A stretch of 6,066 nucleotides of DNA from an uncultured Pseudomonadota bacterium (GCA_903864555.1 CAIPGJ010000278.1:1-6066); one strand, 5' to 3'. Counted from the first letter of the stretch, positions 1-5,275 are shown. The notes: a model not told the origin generated them from the letters alone. A program made the numbers and translations.

Positions 1-33
1 TTGATCGTTCGCCCGTCATGACCGGATGCGGGC

Positions 34-49
34 CCGGAGTGTCCTCCGG
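34..49. terminator. Small hairpin, possible terminator
   Basis: CCGGAG and CTCCGG form a perfect 6-bp stem around a 4-nt TGTC loop. It lies 12 bases after a TGA at 19-21 that could end a gene entering from the left. No clean T-run follows on the plus strand (TGCTTCCCC), so termination is only a possibility. Confidence 0.25.
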
Positions 50-129
50 TGCTTCCCCCTGCAAGGCAACCGCCATGCGCAGGGTTCATGCAATGTCGGC
101 AAAAGGCCATGAGACTCGCCTGGCTGGCC

Positions 130-312
130 AAAATCCCCCCGCGCGACTGCGTCGCGTCGGCCCCCTTTGACAAGGGGGTTAACACCGCCGGGCCTGCCAG
201 GCTTGCTGCCAATGCCATCCCCGGAAATTGACGAAGAACCTTTGACCAGAGGGTAAAGCCCGTGCCTGCCACGCTTGCTGCCAATGCCGTCCCCGGACAT
301 CGGCGAAGAACC
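130..312 (-). repeat. Dispersed intergenic repeat, left copy
   Basis: This is a composite repeat sharing several exact blocks, in inverted orientation, with 5875-5986. The shared blocks are AAAATCCCCCCG at 130-141; a 24-bp identical block at 156-179 containing the palindrome CCCCCTTTGACAAGGGGG (161-178); CGAAGAACCTTTGAC at 232-246; and TCCCCGGAAAT at 218-228. It begins 18 bases beyond the stop of the PRPP-synthase-like gene. The palindrome folds as a 7-bp stem with a 4-nt loop. It resembles a REP-like or other small dispersed element near 3' ends. No transposase is seen, and no target duplication could be defined. Confidence 0.75.
192..312. repeat. Two tandem copies, 72-bp period
   Basis: Positions 192-240 and 264-312 are 49-bp copies matching at 44 of 49 bases by hand alignment. 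Both start GCCTGCCA and end CGAAGAACC. The 23 bases between them include a degraded palindrome core (TTTGACCAGAGGG, 241-253) equivalent to the intact one at 161-178. The left repeat thus carries about one and a half extra units relative to the right copy. Confidence 0.8.
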
Positions 313-330
313 TGATGCTGGCCAGAACGC

Positions 331-1215
331 TCAGCGCAGATTCGGTCGTACCAGCTCCGCCATCAGCGGCACCACATCAATGGCATTGGAGGGATGCACC
401 ACGGTGTTGCAGGTGATGACGTCTGCCGCGCATTCGCGCAGGCGCTGGTAGGCATCCCCGGCGAAGATGGCATGCACGCCCACGCACACCGGCGCCGGCA
501 GCCCGGCGTCGCGCAGGAATTTCGACGCGGCGATCATGGTGCCTGCCGAGGCGATGATGTCATCGACCAGCACCGGGGTGTGCTCGCGCCAGCGCGCCGG
601 ATGCGGCATGCTGACCTCGACGGCGGTGTCGCCCTTGCGCACCTTCTCCAGCACGGCATAGGGGGCCACGGCAATGCGTGCCACTTCCGATACCCATTGC
701 TCACTCTCGCTGTCGGGGCCGACGATGACCGGCGAACGCACATAGGTGGAGATCCACTTGGCCATGGCGGGGGCGGCATGCACAGTCCAGGCCGGGATGG
801 CATAGATCTCGCGCAAGGCCAGGTGGCGGTGCAGGTGCGGATCGACGCACAGGAGCCAGTCGGCGAAGCCGGAGACGATACGCGCAAAACTGTCCGAGGT
901 GATGGCCTCGCCGGGCTGGAAGCGCTTGTCTTGGCGCATGTAGGCGAGATACGGCGCCACCACGCCCACCCTCACCGCACCCAGGTCGCGTGCCGCATCG
1001 GCGGCAAAGGCCAGTTGCAGCAGCTTCTGGTCCGGCCGGTCCAGCGAACAGACCAGCACCACCGAGCGACCGCCAAGCTCGCCGCCGAAACGGACATGGC
1101 TTTCCTCATCGGGAAAACGGCGAACCTGCAATTCACCACGCTCGGCACGCAGATGCAGTGCCAGGGTGTCGGCGATCTTCTCGTTTCCAGGCAGGGCAAA
1201 GATGATGGGATTCAT
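331..1215 (-). CDS. PRPP-synthase-like phosphoribosyl diphosphokinase
   Basis: This 294-residue protein belongs to the ribose-phosphate pyrophosphokinase family, which transfers pyrophosphate from ATP to ribose 5-phosphate to make PRPP in the cytoplasm. Visible motifs are FPDEE (34-38), RQDKRF (94-99, the ATP-binding region), DPHLHRH (125-131, the metal/His site), GPDSES (166-171), a flexible-loop EKVRKGD (190-196) with K191 and R193 as the catalytic-type basic residues, and the PRPP loop VLVDDIIASAGTM (215-227). It is somewhat shorter than housekeeping Prs (about 315 residues) and diverges in every motif, so it is probably a specialised paralogue; its substrate could differ from ribose 5-phosphate. 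The ATG lies inside the ATGA overlap with the phosphorylase stop and has an AAGGAGA ribosome-binding site 4 bases upstream, so translation is probably coupled. A symbol is withheld because the true prs is likely elsewhere. Confidence 0.9.
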   Translation of the reverse strand: MNPIIFALPGNEKIADTLALHLRAERGELQVRRFPDEESHVRFGGELGGRSVVLVCSLDRPDQKLLQLAFAADAARDLGAVRVGVVAPYLAYMRQDKRFQPGEAITSDSFARIVSGFADWLLCVDPHLHRHLALREIYAIPAWTVHAAPAMAKWISTYVRSPVIVGPDSESEQWVSEVARIAVAPYAVLEKVRKGDTAVEVSMPHPARWREHTPVLVDDIIASAGTMIAASKFLRDAGLPAPVCVGVHAIFAGDAYQRLRECAADVITCNTVVHPSNAIDVVPLMAELVRPNLR

Positions 1216-2777
1216 GGCGTCTCCTTCTCCTCCACAGTGACGATGTCGGGCTGTCCCTCGATGAAGTCCAGCGCATAGCGCAGCACGCCTGGAGCCTCGG
1301 CGTGGAGCACGAACAGCGGCTGCCCCTGCTCCACACGCAAACCCAGTGGCGCCAGGTATTCGATGCCGGCAGCCGGCGCATGCGGTGCACCGGCCAGGCG
1401 CGCGGTGCGTGCCAGCCGCCGGTTGTCCACGCGGGCGACCACACCGGCGCGCGGGCTGAGCACCGGATGGGTGTAGGTGGCGCGCGGTGGCTCACGCATG
1501 CCGCCCTGGGCCTTGCAGATGGCCTGGAATTTCTTCCACGCCTGGCCGCCATCCAGCAGCAGTTCAGCCTGCTGCCCACCCAGGCCGTGCGGCACCGATT
1601 GCGACAGTTCCAGGATGAGGCCGGCCAGGGTCACGGCGCGCGCGCGCAGATCAGCCGGCGCATCGGACTGGCCGCGCAACACTGCCAGTACGTCCCAGGC
1701 TTCCAGCGCCGGACCGATGCCACGGCCCACCGGCTGCAGGCCGTCGGTGATGATGCAGCGCACTTCCAGGCCGACCTGGTGGCCCACCGTGACCAGCCGG
1801 TCGCGCAGTGATTCGGCCGCCACGAGGGAGCGAATCTTCGCCGTGGGGCCCAGGGGAATGTCGATGACCACGTGGGTGGCACCGGCGGCGGCCTTTTTCG
1901 ACAGCACTGAAGCGATGAGCTGGCCTTCGCTGTCGAGTTCCAGCGGCCGCTCAACGCGCACCAGCACATCATCAGCGGGGCTGAGGCCCGCCGAGCCGCC
2001 CCACACCACGCAGCCGCCCTCCTGCTCGACCACACGCCGCATGGCATCGATGCCAAGGTCAACCGGTGCGAGCACTTCCATGGTGTCGGCCGTGCCGGCG
2101 GGTGAAGTGATGGCGCGCGAGGAGGTCTTGGGAATGCACAGGCCGTGTGCGGCAACGATGGCCACCACCAGCGGCGTGGTGCGGTTGCCCGGCAACCCGC
2201 CCACGCAATGCTTGTCCATGACACGCCCAGCCGGCCAGGTCAGGCGCTGGCCCACGGCAATCATGGCGCGCGTCAGTGCGCTGGTTTCGGCCGCATCGAG
2301 GCGGTCGCCGGCGCAGGCAGTGACGAAGGCCGACAGGTGCAGGTCGGAGTAGCGCCCGGCGGCAATGTCCTTGACGACCTCCAGCATGGCCGCATCGCCC
2401 AGGCGCTGGCCGTAGACCTTGGCGCGCAGGTGGCTGAGCGATGTCAGCGGAGCCATCAGTGACAGCTCGATGGGCTGGCCAGCCTGCGCCCCGAGCGCTG
2501 ACCAGGCCGCCTCGGACAGGCCGGCCTCACCCGGCCCGAGCAGGTCGCCACGCACCGCATTGACGGTGGCGATGATGCTGCGTCCGCCCAGCTTCACTTC
2601 GACGCGAGACTGGACGGTGAAGCCCTGCGATTCGCAGATCGGGCAGTCATTGCGCACGAACAGCACATGATGCTGGTAGGTGTCCACGCCGAGATAGCGC
2701 AGCTTCAAGCCATTGTGCGAGGAATGCGAGGGATGCGAGGGATACAAGGGATGCGCGGGTGATTCGTTCATGTTCAA
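1212..2777 (-). CDS. AMP/thymidine phosphorylase family enzyme
   Basis: This is a DeoA/AMP-phosphorylase-family protein of about 520 residues. The family splits nucleosides or nucleotides with phosphate, giving a base plus ribose phosphate. Signatures are DKHCVGGLPGNRTT (188-201) and the family pattern SSRAITSPAGTADTME (219-234); later GLQPVGRGIGPALE fits the active-site region. The N-terminal domain of about 90 residues before the phosphorylase core, and the total length near 500, match the archaeal AMP phosphorylase-like branch and the proteobacterial 'putative thymidine phosphorylase' group, and are longer than E. coli DeoA (440). A C-x2-C (C45, C48) lies in that N-domain. The listed start is TTG (2777-2775); ATG two codons later (2771-2769) is equally possible, and neither has a clear Shine-Dalgarno. 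Residues 9-21 are a His/Ser/Pro-rich tail encoded by a 9-bp repeat. It overlaps the downstream PRPP-synthase-like gene by 4 bp. True substrate (AMP, other NMP or thymidine) is undetermined. Confidence 0.9.
   Translation of the reverse strand: MNMNESPAHPLYPSHPSHSSHNGLKLRYLGVDTYQHHVLFVRNDCPICESQGFTVQSRVEVKLGGRSIIATVNAVRGDLLGPGEAGLSEAAWSALGAQAGQPIELSLMAPLTSLSHLRAKVYGQRLGDAAMLEVVKDIAAGRYSDLHLSAFVTACAGDRLDAAETSALTRAMIAVGQRLTWPAGRVMDKHCVGGLPGNRTTPLVVAIVAAHGLCIPKTSSRAITSPAGTADTMEVLAPVDLGIDAMRRVVEQEGGCVVWGGSAGLSPADDVLVRVERPLELDSEGQLIASVLSKKAAAGATHVVIDIPLGPTAKIRSLVAAESLRDRLVTVGHQVGLEVRCIITDGLQPVGRGIGPALEAWDVLAVLRGQSDAPADLRARAVTLAGLILELSQSVPHGLGGQQAELLLDGGQAWKKFQAICKAQGGMREPPRATYTHPVLSPRAGVVARVDNRRLARTARLAGAPHAPAAGIEYLAPLGLRVEQGQPLFVLHAEAPGVLRYALDFIEGQPDIVTVEEKETP
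2715..2759 (-). repeat. 9-bp minisatellite in coding region
   Basis: There are five consecutive 9-mers on the plus strand: GTGCGAGGA, ATGCGAGGG twice, ATACAAGGG, ATGCGCGGG. Because the unit is a multiple of three, copy-number change would keep the phosphorylase in frame. It would only lengthen or shorten the tail PLYPSHPSHSSH just before the conserved domain. Confidence 0.8.
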
Positions 2778-2786
2778 TGCATTCTT

Positions 2787-2814
2787 TTTATAGGAGGCAC
2801 GACCGGGCCCGCAA
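2787..2814 (-). promoter_or_regulatory. Candidate sigma-70 promoter for phosphorylase
   Basis: On the minus strand a TATAAA hexamer (2792-2787) is preceded by TTGCGG (2814-2809) with a 16-bp spacer. Transcription would start near 2780, only about 3-10 bases before the TTG or ATG start codon, giving a nearly leaderless message. That would agree with the absence of a Shine-Dalgarno. The -35 matches TTGACA only in its first three bases, so this rests mainly on the good -10. Confidence 0.4.
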
Positions 2815-2851
2815 GTTTAATTCCGGGCAAGCGCAGCACCTGAGCCGCCAT

Positions 2852-3265
2852 TCAGCGCAACTCGTTGAAGCGGGTCTGGGCACGCTCCAGTTGCTGCTCG
2901 GCCTGCGCCACGGCCTGCTTCAGGCTGGCCTGCCTCGCGAAGTAGGCCTCGTTGAGGCGACGCTTGCCGCCGACGTTGCCGCTGCGCTCACCCGGCAGCG
3001 GCTCCTCGCCGGCCAACTCGCCGCGCCGTGCCTCCTCCAGCGCCAGGCGTGCCGAACGCAGATCGGCATCGGCCGCCTCCAGCGCGCGTGAGCGTTCCCG
3101 CAGGCGCACATCGACATCCAGGCTGTCGCTGCGCGTCTGGGCTTGCAGGCCGGGGCCAATGGGCGACACAGGCAACACGGGCAGCATGAACAGGCAGGTG
3201 ATGATGAAAAGCCTCGGCAAAGACAGGTTCTGCGGTCCGGCTGATTTGCTCGGGCTGATGCTCAT
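2852..3265 (-). CDS. Secreted coiled-coil protein, unknown function
   Basis: I do not recognise this 137-residue protein. Residues 1-42 look like a long signal peptide: a basic/polar N-region to R18, a hydrophobic stretch LFIITCLFMLPVLPV (19-33), and a likely cleavage after LQA (40-42). The mature part of about 95 residues is two charged helices with heptad-like Leu/Ala spacing (about 47-80 and 103-137). They are joined by a Gly/Pro-rich loop containing EEPLPGERSGNVGGKRRLN, so the fold is probably a periplasmic antiparallel coiled-coil hairpin. It has no cysteines after the signal and no enzyme motif. The ATG has a perfect AAGGAGG ribosome-binding site 5 bases upstream. A candidate FNR-type promoter lies upstream. 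The phosphorylase gene starts 74 bases downstream on the same strand with no strong terminator between, so co-transcription is possible. Confidence 0.8.
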   Translation of the reverse strand: MSISPSKSAGPQNLSLPRLFIITCLFMLPVLPVSPIGPGLQAQTRSDSLDVDVRLRERSRALEAADADLRSARLALEEARRGELAGEEPLPGERSGNVGGKRRLNEAYFARQASLKQAVAQAEQQLERAQTRFNELR

Positions 3266-3306
3266 GGCGTCCTCCTTCTTCTTGTCTTGCCGTGGCTCAA
3301 TGCAGT

Positions 3307-3312
3307 ACTGTA
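3307..3312 (-). promoter_or_regulatory. Candidate -10 for coiled-coil gene
   Basis: On the minus strand TACAGT matches TATAAT at 4 of 6 positions, including the key second A and final T. Its centre is 31 bp from the centre of the FNR-type box at 3334-3347, as in class II FNR-dependent promoters. The message would start near 3300, leaving a leader of about 35 bases with a strong AAGGAGG site before the ATG at 3265. Confidence 0.5.
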
Positions 3313-3333
3313 ATGAAGCTGGCGGCCCCGGGC

Positions 3334-3347
3334 TTGACCCCGGTCAA
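3334..3347. promoter_or_regulatory. FNR/Anr-type box
   Basis: TTGACCCCGGTCAA is a perfect inverted repeat (TTGAC-N4-GTCAA) that extends to CTTGACC-CC-GGTCAAG at 3333-3348. It differs from the FNR consensus TTGAT-N4-ATCAA by one base in each half, a common variation among Anr/Dnr-type sites of denitrifying proteobacteria. It sits between the divergent coiled-coil and cytochrome c genes. A good -10 is present only on the coiled-coil side; toward cytochrome c the best match (CAGGCT, 3370-3375) is poor. Confidence 0.65.
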
Positions 3348-3404
3348 GACAGCGCATGCCCCGCCGATGCAGGCTTCGACCATGAAACGTGGAAAGGATG
3401 CCCG

Positions 3405-3671
3405 ATGAAACCCGCCCTGGCATGGACCGCCATCCTGCTGCATGCCGCAGCGCCCGTCGCACTGGCAGCCGAACCGGCCGACGGCCAGCGGGTGTTCGCG
3501 CGCCGCTGCGCCAGTTGCCACACGGTGCCAAAACTCACGGCCGAAATCCGCAAGGATGCTGCCGCCACGCGCGAAGCGGAATTGCTGCGCTATCTCGAGC
3601 GGCATTACCCCCCGCCCAGGGAAGACCGTGCGGCACTGGTGGCCTGGCTGCTCAAGCAGGCCGGCAACTGA
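3405..3671 (+). CDS. Small periplasmic monoheme cytochrome c
   Basis: This is an 88-residue precursor. Residues 1-21 form a signal peptide with an ALA cleavage site (19-21), leaving a mature protein of about 67 residues. The haem-binding motif is CASCH (35-39), so haem is attached in the periplasm. The mature protein contains no methionine, so the usual Met sixth ligand is missing; H67 in LERHYPPP is the only other histidine and the obvious candidate. The C-terminal helix DRAALVAWLLKQ is typical of class I cytochrome c. The ATG at 3405 was chosen because GGAAAGGA lies 6 bases upstream and the signal peptide begins there; the reading frame extends further upstream but that part crosses the promoter region and looks non-coding. 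It is probably a small electron shuttle. Its partner is not shown, though a membrane flavocytochrome gene converges on it. Confidence 0.88.
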   Translation: MKPALAWTAILLHAAAPVALAAEPADGQRVFARRCASCHTVPKLTAEIRKDAAATREAELLRYLERHYPPPREDRAALVAWLLKQAGN

Positions 3672-3688
3672 AGCGCGGCTGGATTCAG

Positions 3689-3811
3689 TCAGCGCAGCGC
3701 GAAAGCCAGCAAGGCGATCAGCAGCAGGGCATGCACCGCGAGCACCGCTGCCAGCAGCGCTGCGGCCTGCGTGATGCCGCCGCACCCGAGCTTGCGCGCA
3801 GGCTCAGTCAT
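3689..3811 (-). CDS. 40-residue single-TM small protein (likely)
   Basis: A 40-codon ORF begins with ATG at 3811-3809 and overlaps the last 8 bases of the flavocytochrome gene in another frame. It has a charged N-terminus (MTEPARK), a short LGCGG turn and then one long hydrophobic helix (about residues 16-38, rich in Leu, Ala and Val), ending FALR. It would be an N-in, membrane-embedded peptide. No independent Shine-Dalgarno is evident, so translation would rely on coupling to termination of the upstream gene. The stop lies 17 bases from the end of the convergent cytochrome c gene, so the ORF exactly fills the gap. It may be an accessory subunit of the flavocytochrome. It could also be chance, since a short GC-rich frame easily gives Ala/Leu-rich peptides. 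Confidence 0.5.
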   Translation of the reverse strand: MTEPARKLGCGGITQAAALLAAVLAVHALLLIALLAFALR

Positions 3812-5177
3812 AGTCGAAGCGTTCATAGACAATGTTGGCTGAGGGCACGCCCAGTGCCCTCAGATCACGCTCCCCAGCCAGCATCATGCCGGTGGGTCCG
3901 CAGAGCATGCACAGACAATGCCGCGCATCCCAGCCCGCCAGGGTGCGCGCAAACACTTCGGCGGACAGAGCGCCCCTGCCCCCCTGCCAATCGGCATCGG
4001 CCTCTTCGAGCAGGTAGTCCACGCGCAGGTCGAGACGCTTGCCGGCGGCCTCGATGTGCTCACGCCCGACCAGCCGTGACGCATTGCGCGCGCCATAGAC
4101 CAGACGCACGGGCCGTCGGTCGCCCGACAGTTCCAGATCACGCAGGATGCCAAGGATGGGCGCAATGCCAATGCCGCCTGCGAACAGGGCCACGGTGCCG
4201 CCCCTCCGCCCTGCCAGCACGAAGCTGCCGTGTGGCCCGTCGACATGGGCCAGACTGCCCACAGGAATGTCTCCCGCCCTGGCGGAAAAATCACCGCGCG
4301 CCTTGATCATCAGCTTCAGCACATCGCCCTCCAGCGGACTGGAGGCCAGCGAATAGGGATGGTCGAGCACGGTGACCGCCCATTGGCCGAAACTCACCCA
4401 GACAAACTGGCCAGCCTGGTAATGGATGGCACGCCCGCGGACCGGCGCCAGTTGCAGTTCGCACACTTCCGGCCCCAGGCGCTGGTTGGCCAGGACACGG
4501 TAGGGCGCACGGGCCAGCAGCAGCGGCCGCACCAGCCAGGCATAGGCGAGCGAGCCTATGGCGATCACCCCCAGCACGATCCAGAAACCTGCCAGCATCG
4601 GCGACTGGCTATAAGCGCCGACGGCCAGGACATGGTGCAGGCTGGCCGATACAGCGCCCACTGCCAGCAGTACATGCAAGCTGCGCCAGAGTTCATACGG
4701 CATGGGTAGCCTGGATCGCAGCACACCCAGCGGCACCAGGAGCACCAGCAGCACCAGGGCAATCACGCCCGAGCGCAGATGAGGTGCGGCCAGCATGAAA
4801 CCCAGTCGTTCCGGCCATTCTCCCAGGCTTGCCCAGTCGGCCAGCGCTGCAGGCAGCCCGAACAGCAGCGGATGCAACAGGCAGAACAGCAACAGCCCGT
4901 AAGCGGTGAGCTGGTGGAAGCGCAGCGTGCGGTCCATGCCGGCACGCCCGGACACGCGCTCATAACGCCCGGAGGAGATGAACTGCATGAGCAGCATGGC
5001 CAGCGCCACCAGCCCCATGCCGACAGCGAATTCACCGGCCACGCTGCGCTGGCGCGCTCCCGTGGCGGCTGCCAGCGCCAGGGGCGCCAGTGCGATCAGG
5101 CCATAGAGGCATGCCAGCACCCATGGCGCAGGCGCGCCTGGGAGACGTGGACGATTGCTGCGTGTTGCGTCCTGCAT
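3804..5177 (-). CDS. Ferric-reductase/NOX-type membrane flavocytochrome
   Basis: This 457-residue protein has about six membrane helices (roughly 19-39, 48-67, 88-108, 136-153, 168-187, 195-217) followed by a cytoplasmic ferredoxin-NADP-reductase module. Haem-ligand histidines H88/H102 in helix 3 and H168/H181 in helix 5 have separations of 14 and 13, the same as in human NOX2, so two stacked b haems are expected. FAD site: HPYSLASSP (273-281). Other module motifs: GPHGSF (314-319), the NAD(P)-binding GGIGIAPILGIL (334-345) and CGPTGM (426-431); the C-terminus is YERFDYD. It should pass electrons from NAD(P)H through FAD and the haems across the membrane to ferric iron, oxygen or a periplasmic carrier. 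The terminal acceptor is not shown by sequence. The ATG has GGAAAG 5 bases upstream. A likely small membrane gene overlaps its 3' end. An FNR-type box lies 85 bp upstream. Confidence 0.9.
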   Translation of the reverse strand: MQDATRSNRPRLPGAPAPWVLACLYGLIALAPLALAAATGARQRSVAGEFAVGMGLVALAMLLMQFISSGRYERVSGRAGMDRTLRFHQLTAYGLLLFCLLHPLLFGLPAALADWASLGEWPERLGFMLAAPHLRSGVIALVLLVLLVPLGVLRSRLPMPYELWRSLHVLLAVGAVSASLHHVLAVGAYSQSPMLAGFWIVLGVIAIGSLAYAWLVRPLLLARAPYRVLANQRLGPEVCELQLAPVRGRAIHYQAGQFVWVSFGQWAVTVLDHPYSLASSPLEGDVLKLMIKARGDFSARAGDIPVGSLAHVDGPHGSFVLAGRRGGTVALFAGGIGIAPILGILRDLELSGDRRPVRLVYGARNASRLVGREHIEAAGKRLDLRVDYLLEEADADWQGGRGALSAEVFARTLAGWDARHCLCMLCGPTGMMLAGERDLRALGVPSANIVYERFDYD

Positions 5178-5261
5178 GAGCGCTTTCCGGAGATCGTGGC
5201 CGGCCTGGAGGGATGAATGTGGATGTCACCTGCAGCATCCCGCGTAGCCTGGCTGACCTGC

Positions 5262-5275
5262 TTGATCCTGGTCAA
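5262..5275. promoter_or_regulatory. FNR/Anr-type box
   Basis: TTGATCCTGGTCAA matches TTGAT-N4-ATCAA at nine of ten fixed positions. With its flanks it is identical at 13 of 16 positions to the box at 3333-3348. It lies 183 bp before the DksA-family ATG and 85 bp before the flavocytochrome ATG. The rightward -10 is better (TATTCT); leftward, GATGCT (5239-5234) at a 32-bp centre distance is a weaker possibility, so the box could serve both genes. Confidence 0.65.

Larger units (their letters stand above)
1..330. other. Non-coding left flank
   Basis: No convincing gene is present in these 330 bases. Positions 1-21 could be the last six codons of a plus-strand gene (ending LIVRPS then TGA at 19-21), but that is too short to support. 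A short hairpin follows at 34-49 and a repeat occupies about 130-312. Two ORFs cover the area, one on each strand. Both translate the repeat itself: the minus-strand one repeats a GDGIGSK..GR...PLVKG phrase because the DNA is duplicated. They are best read as repeat artefacts. Confidence 0.6.

Noticed and set aside
161..178. CRISPR-like repeat
   Set aside because: There are only two intact palindromes, 5.7 kb apart and inverted, with no regular repeat-spacer array and no cas gene.
49..231. Plus-strand ORF of 60 codons at the left edge
   Set aside because: Its second half is a translation of the dispersed repeat, and no ribosome-binding site or recognisable motif is present.
16..300. Minus-strand ORF of 94 codons with an internal peptide repeat
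   Set aside because: The peptide repeat simply reflects the duplicated DNA repeat at 192-312; no ribosome-binding site or independent coding signal supports it.
394..1278. Long plus-strand ORF of 294 codons opposite the PRPP-synthase-like gene
   Set aside because: It is the antisense shadow of a motif-rich gene in GC-rich DNA; its translation is His/Gly/Arg-rich and low in family-like features.
1477..2352. Plus-strand ORF of 291 codons opposite the phosphorylase gene
   Set aside because: It is an antisense frame with Ser/Arg/Pro-biased composition; the opposite strand has full phosphorylase signatures.
3673..3695. Stem-loop between the convergent cytochrome c and small ORF (GCGC arms with inner CTG/CAG)
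   Set aside because: The stem is interrupted by unpaired bases, has no T-run on either strand and overlaps the end of the small ORF, so it is not called a terminator.
3389..4306. Plus-strand ORF of 305 codons across cytochrome c and flavocytochrome genes
   Set aside because: It is out of frame with the cytochrome c and antisense to the flavocytochrome, with strongly Arg/Ala-rich low-complexity translation.
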